From: Orientallactaga sibirica
Taxonomy: Eukaryota; Chordata; Mammalia; Rodentia; Dipodidae
DNA length: 64,000 nt
Reading direction: 5' to 3'
Assembly (NCBI GenBank): GCA_036365145.1
Contig: JAEOAD010000026.1
Location: forward strand, 2,398,501 to 2,462,500
The position numbers were made by a program, and so were the translations under genes. Every line of letters begins with the position of its first letter. The stretch's first letter is position 1. Positions 11,449-23,232 of this stretch are shown in pieces. The notes beneath the pieces were generated by a model, which saw only the letters and a program-made list of their open reading frames with translations, searched no databases and was not told the origin of the DNA.

Positions 11449-11499
<51 letters not shown>
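11449..11499. repeat. (TG)n microsatellite
   Basis: About 24 uninterrupted GT dinucleotides. Confidence 0.95.
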
Positions 11500-11500
<1 letters not shown>

Positions 11501-11564
11501 CTGGTGAAAGGACTGAAGGAACTGGGCCTGAGTAATGATTTGTTTGCTAGTCTTCAAATTCTTT

Positions 11565-11840
11565 AAGTTTTTAAAAAAATTTTAATTTTAATTAAGAAAA
11601 AAAAATTTTTTGAGAGAGACACAGAGAGAGAGAGAGAGAGACAGAGAGAGAATGGGCACTCCAGCGACCTCTCAGCCGCTGTGAACGAACTCCAGATGCA
11701 TGCGCCCCCTTGTGGGCATGTGCAGCATTGCATGCTTGCGTCACTTTTGTGTCTGGCTAAATGTGGGACCTGGAGATCAAACGTGATGTTCTTAGGCTTT
11801 GCAGGCAGGCGTCTTAGCCTCTAAGCCATCTCTCCAGCCT
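11565..11840 (-). repeat. tRNA-derived SINE, class B
   Basis: ccccttgtgggcatgtgcag, gcatgcttgcgtcactt, end aagccatctctccagcct. Confidence 0.9.
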
Positions 11841-12199
11841 TTGTAAGCATTGTTTTTGATCATTCAAGTTACTGTGTTCAATAGGGTTAGCCACAAGCCC
11901 CCTGTAGCTCCCTAGTGCTGGCAGTGTGACTAGTCCAAATTGAAACATACAGTATGTGTCAAAGAAACTACAAGACTTCAGAGAAACGAGAAGGGAATAA
12001 CTCAGGAGTGATTTCACATGATACCGGTGACTACATATGTATGTGCCTGGTGTTAGTTCCCAGTTGGACAGTGCGCATGCCGATAAAAATGTCACCATAG
12101 CTAATGTCTGTCCATAAAGTGATGCACGTTTTCATGAAAACAGTATTTACCTGAGTGCTGCTCTCACTGCTAGCCTGACAACCAGCTCCAGGGAGATGG

Positions 12200-12572
12200 T
12201 GCGTGGACACAGAAGACACTCAAAACTCATCAGACCAGAAATTCAGAGATTTCAGGGAACTTGACACTAAGGTCATCTTCTAACACAGCCACCAAGGCTC
12301 AGGGAGCGTTGCACAAGAGGGGGTGGAAAGACTGTAAGAGCCACAGGCTGGGAAGGAGGACCCTGAAGCATTGTTTCCCCCACAGAGATTGACACATTCA
12401 TGACACCATGGCGAATACCACTGAGGAGGGCCCTCAGGGGATTGGGGGTGGGGAGGGCATAAGATGGTAACCCAATGGGAGTATGACCAACACCTGACAG
12501 ATTCATATAATAAAATTCACAATCAATTAAAACAAACAAACAAACAAACAAACAAAACAAACAAACAAACAG
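12200..12572 (+). repeat. L1 3' end with (AAAC)n tail
   Basis: gactgtaagagccacaggct and gtaacccaatgggagtatga are typical of rodent L1 3' UTRs. Ends in aaacaaacaaac. The 5' limit is uncertain. Confidence 0.65.
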
Positions 12573-12737
12573 TGTTTAAGATTCCTTGAAAGAAATACCA
12601 CCACCACAAAACAATCTTTAAGAGAACATCCCCATGTGAGAAGCATGTTGGAAGTTTGGTGTCTCCTGTCACACTGGGTTAGAAATCTGGCTCACTTAGC
12701 ATTTAAGCTTTTAGTAATAATCTGCATTCTCTTTTAG

Positions 12738-12789
12738 TGACAAATTCACCAGGTTTTGTCAGTGGAAAAACGTAGAATTAAATATTCAT
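12738..12789 (+). CDS. GRK3: GRK3 exon 7 (residues ~168-185), end of RH N-terminal part
   Basis: 52 nt: the last base of the split Ser codon, then [17 protein letters not shown]. The acceptor is ttctcttttag and the donor gtaagt. Links the RH bundle to the kinase small lobe. Confidence 0.95.
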
Positions 12790-13307
12790 GTAAGTATCAT
12801 CTTTTTCTGTTTTCCTTTTATTTTTTTTTAAATATAAAAATAAAAACTTCCTCTGGCTTAGCGGCGTGAGAAAATACTTTATTCTGGAACATTCTCCCCA
12901 AGGGTATGCAACCCAAACAGATGTCCTTCTTGATTGAAAGTCCCTGCTCCCATGTGTACTGGTAAACAATTGGAGTATTAACTCTTTTCTTCATATTTGT
13001 AGAAGAATGTTCTTGTTTATGTAAGAAGGAGTATTTTAAGCTGTAATATATTGACTCTCTAACGAAAATAGTAGTAAAAATACCAGTCTTTCACTTAATA
13101 TAACTTCCATGTGACCTTGGCGTTGTTGTGCCTGTCAAGTCCCCTCCCTCCATCTCATTATTAAAAATGATGACATGTCTCATTCGACTCTCATTGTTTT
13201 TCTTATTTTGAAAATGACACAGTTTTCTTCAAACGCTACTATCTTCCTGGCATGTGTCTCCTTAGAGATTGGTCTCCTTAGAGATTGGGCAAGACGACTG
13301 TATTTTT

Positions 13308-13338
13308 AAAAAAGTTTTTATTTTTTTTTTTATTTATA

Positions 13339-13383
<45 letters not shown>

Positions 13384-13538
13384 AAGAATGGGCACATGAG
13401 GGCCTCTAGCCACTGCAAACAAACTCCAGACACATGCACTACCATGTTTATCTGGCTCACCTGGGACCTGGAGAGTCAAACCTGGGTCCTTAGGCTTTGC
13501 AGGCATGCGCCTGAACCACTAAGCCACTTCTTCAGCCC
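13308..13538 (-). repeat. tRNA-derived SINE, class A
   Basis: (GA)n block, gaatgggcacatgagggcct, end aagccacttcttcagccct. Confidence 0.9.
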
Positions 13539-13553
13539 TGTTTTTTTTTTTCT

Positions 13554-13585
<32 letters not shown>

Positions 13586-13797
13586 GGGAGGAGAGAGAGA
13601 GAGAGAGAGAGAGGGAGAGAACGAGGCAGATAGAGAGAGAATGGGTGCGCCAGGGCCTCCAACCACTGCAAAGGAACTCCAGATGCATGCGCCACTTTGT
13701 GCATCTGGCTTATATGGGTCCTGGGGAATTGAGCCTTGAACCGGGGTCCTTAGGCTTCAACAGCAAGAGCTTAACTGCTAAGCCATCTCTCCAGCCT
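13539..13797 (-). repeat. tRNA-derived SINE, class A
   Basis: (TATT)n and (GA)n start, gcgccagggcctccaaccac, end aagccatctctccagcct. Abuts the previous element. Confidence 0.92.
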
Positions 13798-13849
13798 CCT
13801 GTATTTTTTTTTTTAATTTTAAGATTTGTACTTGAAATAATATGGCTGG

Positions 13850-13853
<4 letters not shown>

Positions 13854-13896
<43 letters not shown>

Positions 13897-14031
13897 GAGG
13901 TAGGGTCTCACTCTAGCTCAGGCTGACCTGGAATTCACTATGTAGTCTCAGGGTGGCCTCGAATTCATGGCAATCCTCCTACCTCTGCCTCCTGAGTGCT
14001 GGGATTAAAGGCGTGCGCCACCACGCCCGGC
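13854..14031 (-). repeat. B1-like SINE with 39-nt poly(T)
   Basis: Poly(T) 13857-13895, then ggtagggtctcactctagct .. gccaccacgcccggct. Confidence 0.95.
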
Positions 14032-14127
14032 TGGAAAGGGAATTTTTAATCTCCCCTTTTGGTCGCATTTCCTGGCAGAATTTAGAAGCAAGAGGTTGTA
14101 ACATGAATCTTAAAAGACCTGCAGTAT

Positions 14128-14248
14128 ACCTGGGCCTGGTGGCACAGGCCTATAATCCCAGCCACTCTGAAGGTGAGGCAGAAGGGTCATAAGTTCAAGT
14201 CCAGCCTGTACAATTAGTGAGACTCTGCTTCAAAATAAAAAGTGAAAA
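14128..14248 (+). repeat. B1-related old element, sense
   Basis: acctgggcctggtggcacag .. tgagactctgcttcaaaata; diverged. Confidence 0.65.
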
Positions 14249-14418
14249 GGCCGGGCATGGTGGCGCATGCCTTTAATCCCAGCACTCAGGAGGCAGAGGT
14301 AGGAGGATCGCTGGGAGTTTGAGTCCAGCCTGGGACTATAGTGTGAATTGTAGGTCAGCCTGGAATAGAGCAAGACCCTACCTCAGAAAAAAAAAACAAA
14401 AAACAAAAAACAAAAAAC
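14249..14418 (+). repeat. B1-like SINE, sense
   Basis: ggccgggcatggtggcgcat .. agaccctacctcag, tail (AAAAAC)n. Confidence 0.95.
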
Positions 14419-15229
14419 ATGAAAAGTGTACCGTGGCTCTGGCTCAGATGGTCAGGTGGGTGCTGGCCTAACATAAGGATAGTCCTAAATTCCACCTCTA
14501 AAACTGAAAGAAAAATATCCCAGTATCTCCAAGGCTCTTACAGTCCTTCTGAACTAAGGTCTTCATGGACTCTGGCATCCGGGAAGCCTGGCTCATGGAC
14601 ACAGGTGTGATGTTTTAAGGGTTGTGTGTTGGGGGACCCTTAAATGACCTCATCTTGAACTTGCCACACTACACAAACCTGGAGGTGTTTGCTGCCATCT
14701 GGGGGAGCCTCATACCAAGAACGTGGGATTCCCTGTGTGCTTTAGGAAAACCCCTACTGAGCCCCACTGAGGAAGGACCCGGCTCCTGGATAAAGCGTCT
14801 TTATGTGCTGGGCTCACACTGCCTCTTGTCTCTGAGCTCACGTGAGCGGCATGAGCCCTGGTTCTTCACTGATGTCATTAAGGAAGATGTCACTGGGTCC
14901 TCCTCAGCCTGTGACAGTTCCCAGAATTGTCCCATTGTCCCAAGCCTCTAGCTTCAGGATAGGTGAGATGGCCTCTCCTTTTGACGAGAAATTCTCTACT
15001 CATTTCTCCTCAAGGATGTTTCTTATGACCTGAGGTGGACAAGAGTGGAGGGCCAGTCTAGGTGACTCTGTCCTCCCCTCCCTGTACCCTTGCTGTGCCT
15101 GGGATACTGTGGGATGGGCCAGCGGCCTGTTTGAAATCATGCAATCCGGTGTGCCCCACCTTTCAGCTTACGGAATCACTCGTGGAAGGGGTTAGATGCC
15201 CAAGTCAAGTCGGATTTGCTGAATATGTT

Positions 15230-15503
15230 TTTAAAAATTTTTTAATTTTAATTTAAAAAAAAATTTTTTTTTGGAGAGAGACACAGAGAGAGAGGGAGAG
15301 GGAGACAGATAGAGAATGGATGCTCCAGCAGCCTCTCAGCTGCTGTGAACGAACTCCAGATGCGTGCGCCCCCTTGTGGTCAAGTGCGGCATCGCGCCCT
15401 TGCGTCACTTTGCATCTGGCCAAACGTGGGACCTGGAGATTGGAACCAGTGTTCTTAGGCTTAGCAGGCAGGCACTTTAACCGCTAAGTCATCTCTCCAG
15501 CCC
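15230..15503 (-). repeat. tRNA-derived SINE, class B
   Basis: cccccttgtggtcaagtgcg, gcgcccttgcgtcacttt, end aagtcatctctccagcccc. Confidence 0.93.
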
Positions 15504-15596
15504 CCGCATATGTTTTGCGTGAAAACAAAAATGCTTGCAATGGCATGACTCTATGTGATTTCTCACGTGCTCATTTTGTACCTCTTGCGTCCACAG

Positions 15597-15688
15597 CTGA
15601 CCATGAACGACTTCAGCGTACACAGGATTATTGGACGAGGAGGATTTGGGGAAGTGTACGGTTGCAGGAAAGCAGACACTGGCAAAAT
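15597..15688 (+). CDS. GRK3: GRK3 exon 8 (residues ~186-216), kinase glycine loop
   Basis: Reads [20 protein letters not shown] then [10 protein letters not shown] plus AT of the split Met216. It contains the nucleotide-binding P-loop GRGGFGEV (~198-205). The acceptor is tgcgtccacag; the donor gtaagc overlaps the apparent ATG. 92 nt, phase 0 to 2. Confidence 0.97.
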
Positions 15689-16020
15689 GTAAGCCTTCTG
15701 CCCCCTCTTTTCCTGGCACTATTAAGAGTGTTTGAAACCTTGATTGCACATGAGTCATGGAGGGTGAATGGTAAGCCTGAACCTTGGCCTCCTAAGGCTG
15801 GTGGGCAGCTGAAGAAGAGGCACCTGAGGAATGGCCCCCATGGCTCGGCTGTAGGTGGAGAGTGTGTGTGGGGGGGTTGTCCAGAGCTAAACGGGGAGGA
15901 GGGATTCCCTGACATCCAGTGGCCTGGGATCTTGAGCCTCCCACAGGTAGTAATGTACACACTGATTTCACTAAGTTTGTCTATATCCCTCCACATTGGG
16001 GTTTTTTTAAAAAAGGAAGA

Positions 16021-16108
16021 GTTTTTTTTTTTTTTTAATATTGTGTTTATTTACTTATTTGTAAGAAAGAGGCAGATAGAGAGAAAAAGAGAGTGAGAGA
16101 GAAAGAGA

Positions 16109-16158
<50 letters not shown>

Positions 16159-16305
16159 GAATGGGTGCGCCAGGCCCTCTAGCCACTGCAACAAGCTCCA
16201 GGCGCATGTGCCACCTTGTGCATCTGGTGTGTACTGGGGAATGGAACCTGGGTCCTTAGCCTTTGAAGGCAAGCACCTTAACCACTAAGCCATTTGTCCA
16301 GCCCA
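16021..16305 (-). repeat. tRNA-derived SINE, class A
   Basis: ~80 nt GA-rich block, gcgccaggccctctagccac, end aagccatttgtccagccc. Confidence 0.92.
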
Positions 16306-16309
16306 ACAC

Positions 16310-16546
16310 ATTTTTTTTTTAGATTTTATTTTTATTTATTTATTAGAAACACAGAGAGGGGGAGAGAGAGAGAGAGTAAAAGAGAGTGAGAATGGGCACT
16401 TCAGGGCTTCTAGCCACTGCAAACGAACTCCAGACGCATGTACCACCATGTGCATCTGGCTTATGTGGGACCTGGAGAGTCGAACCTGGGTCCTTAGGCT
16501 TCACAGGCATGTGCCTTAACTGCTAAGCCATCTCTCCAGCCCCAAG
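16310..16546 (-). repeat. tRNA-derived SINE, class A
   Basis: Begins with T-run and tttatttatt. End aagccatctctccagcccc. aacacatttttttt before it and after it suggests a target-site duplication. Confidence 0.92.
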
Positions 16547-16554
16547 CCCAACAC

Positions 16555-16797
16555 ATTTTTTTTAAAGCTTTTATTTTTATTTATTTATTTGAGTGGGTCA
16601 GAGAGAGAGAGAGAGAGAGAGCAGAGAGAGAGAGAGAGAGAATGGGTGCGCCAGGGCATCCAGCCACTGCAAATGAACTCCAGATGCATGTGCCACTTTG
16701 TGCATTTGGCTTACATGGGTCCTGAGGAATTGAGCCTTGAACCAGAGTCCTTAGGCTTCACAGACAAGTGCTTAACCACCAAGCCATCTCTCCAGGC
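16555..16797 (-). repeat. tRNA-derived SINE, class A
   Basis: Third of a stacked group; cccaacacattttt again follows it at ~16798, so this group grew by repeated insertion at one T-rich site. Confidence 0.92.
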
Positions 16798-16905
16798 CCC
16801 CAACACATTTTTTAAATCTATGTTTTCTACCCATTTGATGATTAGAATCTCTTCATTATTGAGTAACTACTTTTTTTTCTCATAGCATGTGCAAAACGGA
16901 TATTT

Positions 16906-17135
16906 CTTTTAAAAATTATTTATCTATTTTGAGTGAGAGAGAGAGAGAGAGGGAGATGCAGACAGAGAAAGGGAGAGAGAAAGAATAGGCTCATCAGGGC
17001 CTCTAGCCATTGCAAATGAACTCCAGACACATGTGCCACCTTGTGCATCTGGCTTACATGGGTCCTGGGGAATCAAACCTGGGACCTTTGGCTTTGCAGG
17101 CAAGTGCCTTAACTGCTAAGCCATCTCTCCGGCCC
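16906..17135 (-). repeat. tRNA-derived SINE, class A
   Basis: gagtgagagagagagagaga, core, end aagccatctctccggccc, 100 nt before exon 9. Confidence 0.9.
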
Positions 17136-17234
17136 TCTCTTTCTTTTGTGTGTAGTATGTGGTACATGTTCCACTCAAATCCGTCAGCTAAGTTGGTGTG
17201 CAGACCGTGTGCTTCTCTTTCTGTTTGTTCCCAG

Positions 17235-17334
17235 GTACGCTATGAAGTGCTTAGATAAGAAGCGGATCAAGATGAAGCAAGGAGAGACGTTGGCCTTGAA
17301 CGAGAGGATCATGCTGTCTCTCGTCAGCACCGGG
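17235..17334 (+). CDS. GRK3: GRK3 exon 9 (residues ~216-249), catalytic lysine
   Basis: Begins with the G completing Met216, then [17 protein letters not shown] through LSLVSTG. AMK holds the ATP-coordinating Lys220, and LNERIM includes the alpha-C glutamate (Glu239) that pairs with it. The acceptor is tgttcccag. The donor gtcagt has C at +3, which is weaker than its neighbours. 100 nt. Confidence 0.97.
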
Positions 17335-17964
17335 GTCAGTACCCAGGTCCGGCGTTGCTTCGAAGGGCTGGATATTTCATAGCAGGGCATGTTGGTTTTG
17401 GTTTTGCCAGTGGACTCCACGGCAGGCTGGTGCCAGGATGGGGCAGAGCGTGGTCCTGTTTCTACTTGGGTGCTGGGTTAGGAAAGTGTAGCCCCCTTCT
17501 TTGCGTGCGTGTGTGTGCACACACACACACCACTTCCTTTATGCCCTTCCATGTGCCCCGGCTTCCTTCTTTGTAGAGTGTCATAGCCCAGAAGGCAGAA
17601 AACAATGGAGAAAAGAAAAAAAAAATCACTTGGATATAGTGAAAAATTATCTACGTGGACTAACCCTAAGAGAAGGAAGTCACTCCTGCCCTTCATGAGC
17701 AAGACAGAGAGGACCTGGTCATGGGCTGGTCCTTTCTGAACCATCCTTTGGGCTTTGGGCTTCAAGGGCGACTCTCTGCCAGCTCTCTCTGTGGTCATTG
17801 CCCTCTCCACTGCCTGTCTGCTTAGGGACATTTCATTTGTGTGCCAAGTCGCTGTTCATAGAACAGTTTGTAGAAATGAGCTCTAATTCTGGGTGCTTTT
17901 TGCTGGTAAACCACGTTCCCACCTTGGCTTCACTTTCTGTGATGGAACCCCTCAGCTGTGGCCT

Positions 17965-18080
17965 TGGGGCTGGAAGTGTGGCTCAGGGGCAGAGCACTTG
18001 ACAGGCACGCAGGAGTCCCTGGCTTCTCTCTGTGTGCCACAGACAAGCAAAAACCCAAACCCCAAGTGGCTTAAAAAAAA
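17965..18080 (+). repeat. ID-like SINE, sense
   Basis: ggggctggaagtgtggctca and gggcagagcacttgacaggc match an ID (tRNA-Ala-like) head, with an A-rich end. Confidence 0.6.
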
Positions 18081-18085
18081 ACTTA

Positions 18086-18246
18086 GGGGCTGGAGAAATG
18101 GCTTAGTGGCTAAGGTGCTTGCCTGCAAAGCTGAAGGACCCAAGTTTGATTCCCCAGGACCCACATAAGCCAGATGTACAGGGGGACAGAGAGTGCATGC
18201 ATCTGGAGTTTGTTTGCAGTGGCTGGAGGCCCTTGTGTGCCCGTTT

Positions 18247-18293
<47 letters not shown>

Positions 18294-18356
18294 GTATGTA
18301 TATATATATCTGCTGCCCCCTCAAATAAATAAATAAAATATTAAAAAAATTTTTTA
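18086..18356 (+). repeat. tRNA-derived SINE, class A, sense, with (TCTA)n
   Basis: A box tggcttagtgg, (CT)n then (TATC)n and TATA dinucleotides at 18247-18310, (AAAT) tail. Confidence 0.92.
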
Positions 18357-18556
18357 AAAACTCATTTGGAAGCAGAGAGAGATGGAGAGAAGAGAGACAG
18401 AGAGAATGGTCGCACCAGGGCCTCCAGCCACTGCAAATGAACTCCAGATGCATGCGTCACTTTGTGCATCTGGCTTTATGTGGGTCCTGGAGGATCGAAC
18501 TTAGGTTGTTAGGCTTTGCAGGCAAGCGCCTTAACTGCTGAGCCATCTCTCCATCT
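18357..18556 (-). repeat. tRNA-derived SINE, class A
   Basis: Inverted against the preceding sense copy, so the pair can form a long foldback. End gagccatctctccat. Confidence 0.9.
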
Positions 18557-19377
18557 CTATCCTCCAGTGACATTGAGCCATCATGTAAGAAACGTGTCTG
18601 GCATACCCTCCCCTCGGAAACCTGCACAGGGGTGTAGAAATCGGAGAGGTATCAGCTAGCCCTCAGAGCAGGGCAGGGACGAGGACCCAGGGGTCAGGGC
18701 AGCCTCGTTGCATAGCTCACTGGTGAATTCAATGCGGAACACTTAGGCTGGGCAGACTTCTGACTCGCTGCCGAGTTCTGTATGAGAGCCTCTTTGCCAA
18801 GGGGATTTGAAAGAATCAAACTTTAATGGCTAATCAAAGAATGGACTGGTGAGAGGGTTATGGAGACCCCGAGATACTCACTTCCCTGCTCTCCTTCCCT
18901 GGACGCCCTGACCTGACGCAAGGGTGCCTTTCATCTCATCGTGTGGTTTTATATCCTGACCGTCTTTAATGCGTTGTGATCGGTGAGTCTTCTCGCATCA
19001 GTCTTAAGTGCTGCTAGAAGGGCTGCTTGCTATTGAAGCAAAAGAATTACGTCACTGGGCTGAACTGGGACGAATGGTGACTGGCTCTGAATGATGTCTG
19101 ATTATGTGCTTCTGTCCTCCGGTGCGTGGACACCAGGCCTTCCCCTAAGAGTGGCTGTGTGAGTGACCATCTTCACCTGATGGGACCTGGGTGACCTGCT
19201 CACTGTGCTAGGCAGTGGAGATAATTGTCTTCCAATTTCTACTGCACTTGTCTGGGTCTTAGATTTCAAGCCTCCATATACTCAGGGAGCGTTGTAAGTA
19301 GTTATTAAAATATTAATTTTTGATGAGTTATCCCAGAGCCCCACTTATTTTCAAGAAAGCCTATGGGGGAAAAAAAC

Positions 19378-19406
19378 TAAACAAACAAACAAACAAACAA
19401 ACAAAA
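19378..19406. repeat. (AAAC)n microsatellite
   Basis: aaacaaacaaac repeats; agcctatggggaaa occurs on both sides (19358 and 19407), a short direct duplication. Confidence 0.9.
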
Positions 19407-19424
19407 AAGCCTATGGGGAAAATG

Positions 19425-19543
19425 TTTTTGTTTTTGTTTTGTTTTCCAGGGTAGGTTTCGCTCTAGCCCAGGCTGACTTGGAAGTCACTATGTCGTCTCA
19501 GGGTGGCATGTGGATTAAAAGGCATGTGCCACCACGCCCGGCC
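19425..19543 (-). repeat. B1-like SINE with internal deletion
   Basis: ccagggtaggtttcgctcta .. gtctcagggtggca|tgtggattaaaagg .. accacgcccggcc. About 40 nt of the middle is missing. Confidence 0.88.
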
Positions 19544-19697
19544 CCAAGGGAAAAGGTTTTGGTGTTGGAAAAATAGAAGGACATTTTCTTGATTCAGACA
19601 AGGGGGAATATGGATGAGCAAGCTGTGTGATCCTTGACTGGTCTGACCTTAATGGGATAAAATTTAAAATGGAGTTATATTAGGCCATACTTTGAAT

Positions 19698-19748
19698 TAT
19701 ATACACACACACACACACATACATACATACACATATATACATGTGTGT
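19698..19748. repeat. (CA)n/(TACA)n microsatellite
   Basis: acacacacacacacat then acatacatacacatatatac. Confidence 0.95.
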
Positions 19749-19873
19749 ATTTGATATTAAATTGTGGGTTACTTAAATGTGTACATAAGTGATTTAACCT
19801 GAAAAGTTTCAGTGAACTCACTCAGGAGGGGGCTCTTTTGCCAGTGAAAGGCCACTTTTGGCAGTTTTTTTTC

Positions 19874-19874
19874 C

Positions 19875-19948
<74 letters not shown>
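19874..19948. repeat. (CTTT)n and poly(T)
   Basis: About 11 cttt units followed by ~30 T; leads into the B1 tail. Confidence 0.95.
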
Positions 19949-19949
<1 letters not shown>

Positions 19950-20092
19950 GTTTTTCGAGGTAGGATCTCACTCTAGCTCATACTGACCTGGAATTCACTA
20001 TGTAGTCTCAGGCTGGCCTCGAACTCATGGTGATCCTCCTACTTCTGCCTCCCGTGTGCTGGGATTAAAGGTGTGCACCACCATGCTCGGCT
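19945..20092 (-). repeat. B1-like SINE
   Basis: ggtttttcgaggtaggatct .. gtgctgggattaaaggtgtg. Confidence 0.95.
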
Positions 20093-20916
20093 TTTGGGCA
20101 GGTTTGTTGGTAATGCTTGGCATAAATGCTCCTAGCTTCTGTGGAGCCTTGGATCAGCCCCTGTCTGCATGTTTTTGGGTGGGAGGGAACTGAATTGCTT
20201 CCCTGTCTTTTTTTTTTTTAAACTGGACATTTGCTTTATTCCCCCCCCTTTATTTCTTTCATCCCCTAATCTTTGACTGGGGCTGTCCCATTGCTTACTT
20301 CTAGAGAAAGAACAGGAACTACGATGCCAGGCTAGTGTGGCAGAAAGGGTGTGTAAGGGGCACACAACCAGGAGCGATGTGCCCACAGCTGGGGTTGAAC
20401 GCTCAGCAAGTTTGCGGCTTCCTCCGAAGCAAACCTTACTGAACTGCAGTTGGGTGGCTACAGGAGGTTTCCTTGGTCCATCTGCTTTTCTTACCCCTGG
20501 AGGGAATCCACAGGACAGTTCTGCCGGGTCCTCCTAACCTGTCCTCTTCACTTTTCACTAAGCTGACGTCCACACTGTCATGCTGGTCAGCATTGGGCTC
20601 TGTGGGTCCTGGACACCATGTAAAACTCAAGTCACAAAAGAGGAAAATTACTCAGTGGGAAGGGGGGGGGCAGTGGGACCCGTGGCAGGTTCGCATCTGT
20701 GTTTGCTGCATTTGGGCTCCAGTCCTCATCCCCAGAGGCTGGACAAGTCCTGTCTGCAGTTGTGAACAGGTGGACAGAGGTCACTCTAGGGGCACAGTCT
20801 CCATCTGTGATGAGCCATGTTGGGTGCTTGTTCAGGTCTTGATGAGTTAGGGTTGAGTTCTCAGGAAAAGAGGTGCTCAGAGGCACCTGGCTGGAGTTGG
20901 GTCTAGGGACATTTAA

Positions 20917-20971
20917 AAAATATATTTTATTTTTATTTATTTGAGAGACAGAGATACAGAAATAGGCAGGG

Positions 20972-21024
<53 letters not shown>

Positions 21025-21149
21025 GGGCTCGCCAGGGCCTCTAGCCACTGCAAACAAACTCCAGATGTGTGTGCCCCCTTGTACATCTGGCTTATGTGCT
21101 TCCCGGGGAGTCGAACCTGGGTCCAACTGCTAAGCCGTCTCTTCAGCCT
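20917..21149 (-). repeat. tRNA-derived SINE, class A
   Basis: (GA)n block, gctcgccagggcctctagcc; the region between core and head is shortened; end aagccgtctcttcagcct. Confidence 0.9.
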
Positions 21150-21155
21150 TTTATT

Positions 21156-21336
21156 CGTTTTTTTTTTTTTTTGTTGTTGTTGTTTGTTTTTTTTGAGATA
21201 GGGTTTCGCTCTAGCTCAGGCTGACCTGGAATTCACTATGTAGTCTCAGGGTGGCCTCGGACTCACGGTGATCCTCCTACCCCTGCTTCCCTAGTGCTGA
21301 GTGCTGGGATTAAAGATGTGCATCACCACACCCAGC
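21156..21336 (-). repeat. B1-like SINE
   Basis: gagatagggtttcgctctag .. gggattaaagatgtgcatca.. ccagct. gtgctga is duplicated internally. ctgggtctagggacac follows it, matching gtctagggaca at 20899: flanking duplication around the SINE pair. Confidence 0.93.
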
Positions 21337-21436
21337 TGGGTCTAGGGACACTTTGTTTGTGCCCAGTACTGGGCCACCTGCCTTATGAAGAATATAGAGA
21401 AGAGCTCTGGGGACACTCAGGGGAGGTAGGGTTTGC

Positions 21437-21664
21437 ATTTTTAAAAAAATATTTTTATTTATTTATTTGCAATCACAGTGAATGAAAGAGAGACTGAATG
21501 GGCTCACTGGGGTGGGGGGGGCAGGGCTTCTTGCCACTGCAAATAAACTCCTGATGCATGTGTCATTTTGTGCACCTGGCTTTCCATAGGTACTGGGGAA
21601 TTGAACCCGGGCTGTCAGGCTTTGCAAGCAAGTGCCTTTAACTGCTGAGCCATCTCTCCAGTCA
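21437..21664 (-). repeat. tRNA-derived SINE, class A
   Basis: tttatttatttgcaatcaca, core with a G-run, end gagccatctctccagtc. Confidence 0.88.
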
Positions 21665-21725
21665 CACCTTTTTTTCTTACTCAGAGATTTTAATTGTATT
21701 TACTTGCTTATTTTTATTTTGTTTA

Positions 21726-21875
21726 AACTTTTTTTTTCTTGAAATAGGGTCTCACTCTAGCCCAGGCTGACTTGGAATTCACTATCTAGTCTCAGGGTGG
21801 CCTTGAACTCATGGTGATCCTCCTACCTCTGCCTCCCAAGTGCTGGGATTAAAGGCATGCGCCACCACGCCCGGC
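21726..21875 (-). repeat. B1-like SINE
   Basis: aaatagggtctcactctagc .. gccaccacgcccggc. ttgtttaaactttttatt follows; gtttaaactttttttt precedes: target-site duplication inside L1. Confidence 0.95.
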
Positions 21876-21876
21876 T

Positions 21877-22300
21877 TGTTTAAACTTTTTATTGACAACA
21901 TCCCTACATATGTTCAACACACCATGATCATAGTCCCCCACCATCCTCCCCTTTCCTCCTCTCATGGGCTCCTCCACTGAGTCCTTTCCAGATAGCACCC
22001 TGTCTGTTTATTCCATTGACAGTTTTTTATGCTTGTACATAATGTATTTTGATCACAGTCTCCTCTCTTCCCACTGTCTTTTCCTGATCCCCCTTACTCC
22101 TTCTGCCCCCTCTAACTAGTCCCTTCACTATTTTTTAAAATTGATTATGAATTTTATTGTGTGACTCTTGGGTACTGGTCATTTTCCCATCTGCTTGTGC
22201 TCATATCCTTTCTCCTCTGCCCCCATCCACTGCAGGCCCTCCTTGGTGGAATTATTGCTGGGTTTGCATATTCCATACCCATTTCCCTGTGACCTCAGGA
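21877..22300 (-). repeat. L1 3' region, antisense
   Basis: tttttattgacaacatccct, ccaccatcctcccctttcc and tgtcttttcctgatccccc match the C-rich reverse of rodent L1 3' UTR. The far limit is uncertain. Confidence 0.65.
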
Positions 22301-23232
22301 AAATCGTTTCCTCTTTGAGTGGCACTGCTTTCCCTGTCTTTGAATAAAAGTCGTGAGGCTTAGTATTTTTTCTTTTAAGTAACCTATTATTTGAAATCTA
22401 AAGTCTGTGTCTTAATAAGATTATATCGTATGGAAACCGTGGCTTTCTTTTTTTTTTTTTTTCTGTTTTCTTAAGACTGTCATTAGAAACCTCACATGCC
22501 ACTGGGTTCAGAAATGCCCTGGAGGGCCCGCTTGTCCCCTGGTGACGTGGTGCTGTCCCCAGTGCTAGCTGGGAAAGACCCTGGCTTCCTTGCGCTCTAG
22601 ATCTGCCCGGTGTGTGAGTCTCCTAGGATAAAGGAGAGGTGTGGGGGAGCGGGGGAGCCCCCAGGAAGCCACAGGCCTCCATAACACAAGGAGCATAGCA
22701 CTGCATTTTATGTGCTTAAGGCAAAACAACCCTTGGAGGTAGCAAATACACCATCCCAACAGAACTCCTAAGGAGTATCCGTGGAAAAAAGATGGACTTC
22801 GTTAATTGCACATGCTGTAATTTTCCCTGGAAGGCCTATGGAGTTCAAGTTCCTGAACTTCAGCTGTAAAATTATCTATAAGCTCTTAGCAGAAGTTTTA
22901 AGCATGCAAAGTCGGTGTACAGGTTATCCTGTGGAACCATAGCTATCCCCTCCCCTGGAATTTAATAATCCACTCCGTCTGTGGAGAAAGTGGGTATTGA
23001 GAGACGGGGTCACGTTTGAATCTGAGTCGCGTGGGTGGCATTTACACACTCTCTATGAATGGAGCCAGTGATGGTCCGGCCGAGCCTTGATGGTGGTCAT
23101 GCGTGTACATGCGTGTCTCCAGCACCAGGCCAGCAGCTGAAGTTACCATGACCTTGTGCCTTTGTAGTCCCTAACCCCAGAGTTCTAGTTCTATGGCTCA
23201 GCTCTTTTTTATTTTTTAAAAATATTTTATTT

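Larger units (their letters stand above)
8874..12737 (+). other. GRK3: GRK3 intron 6
   Basis: Phase 2. Two sense B1-like elements and several tRNA-derived SINEs. 9110-9930, 10546-11060 and 11842-12200 show nothing recognisable. An L1 3' end with an A-rich tail is at ~12200-12572. Confidence 0.8.
12790..15596 (+). other. GRK3: GRK3 intron 7
   Basis: Phase 0. SINE cluster from 13308 to 14418, then ~700 nt (14530-15230) of unremarkable intron, then a class B SINE ending 94 nt before exon 8. Confidence 0.8.
15689..17234 (+). other. GRK3: GRK3 intron 8
   Basis: Phase 2. About 330 nt of plain intron and then four antisense class A SINEs filling most of 16021-17135. The last ends 100 nt before exon 9. 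Confidence 0.8.

Noticed and set aside
13285..13926. 213-codon open frame
   Set aside because: It is read across two antisense SINEs and a poly(T); the GA repeat gives Arg-Glu runs. Not a gene.
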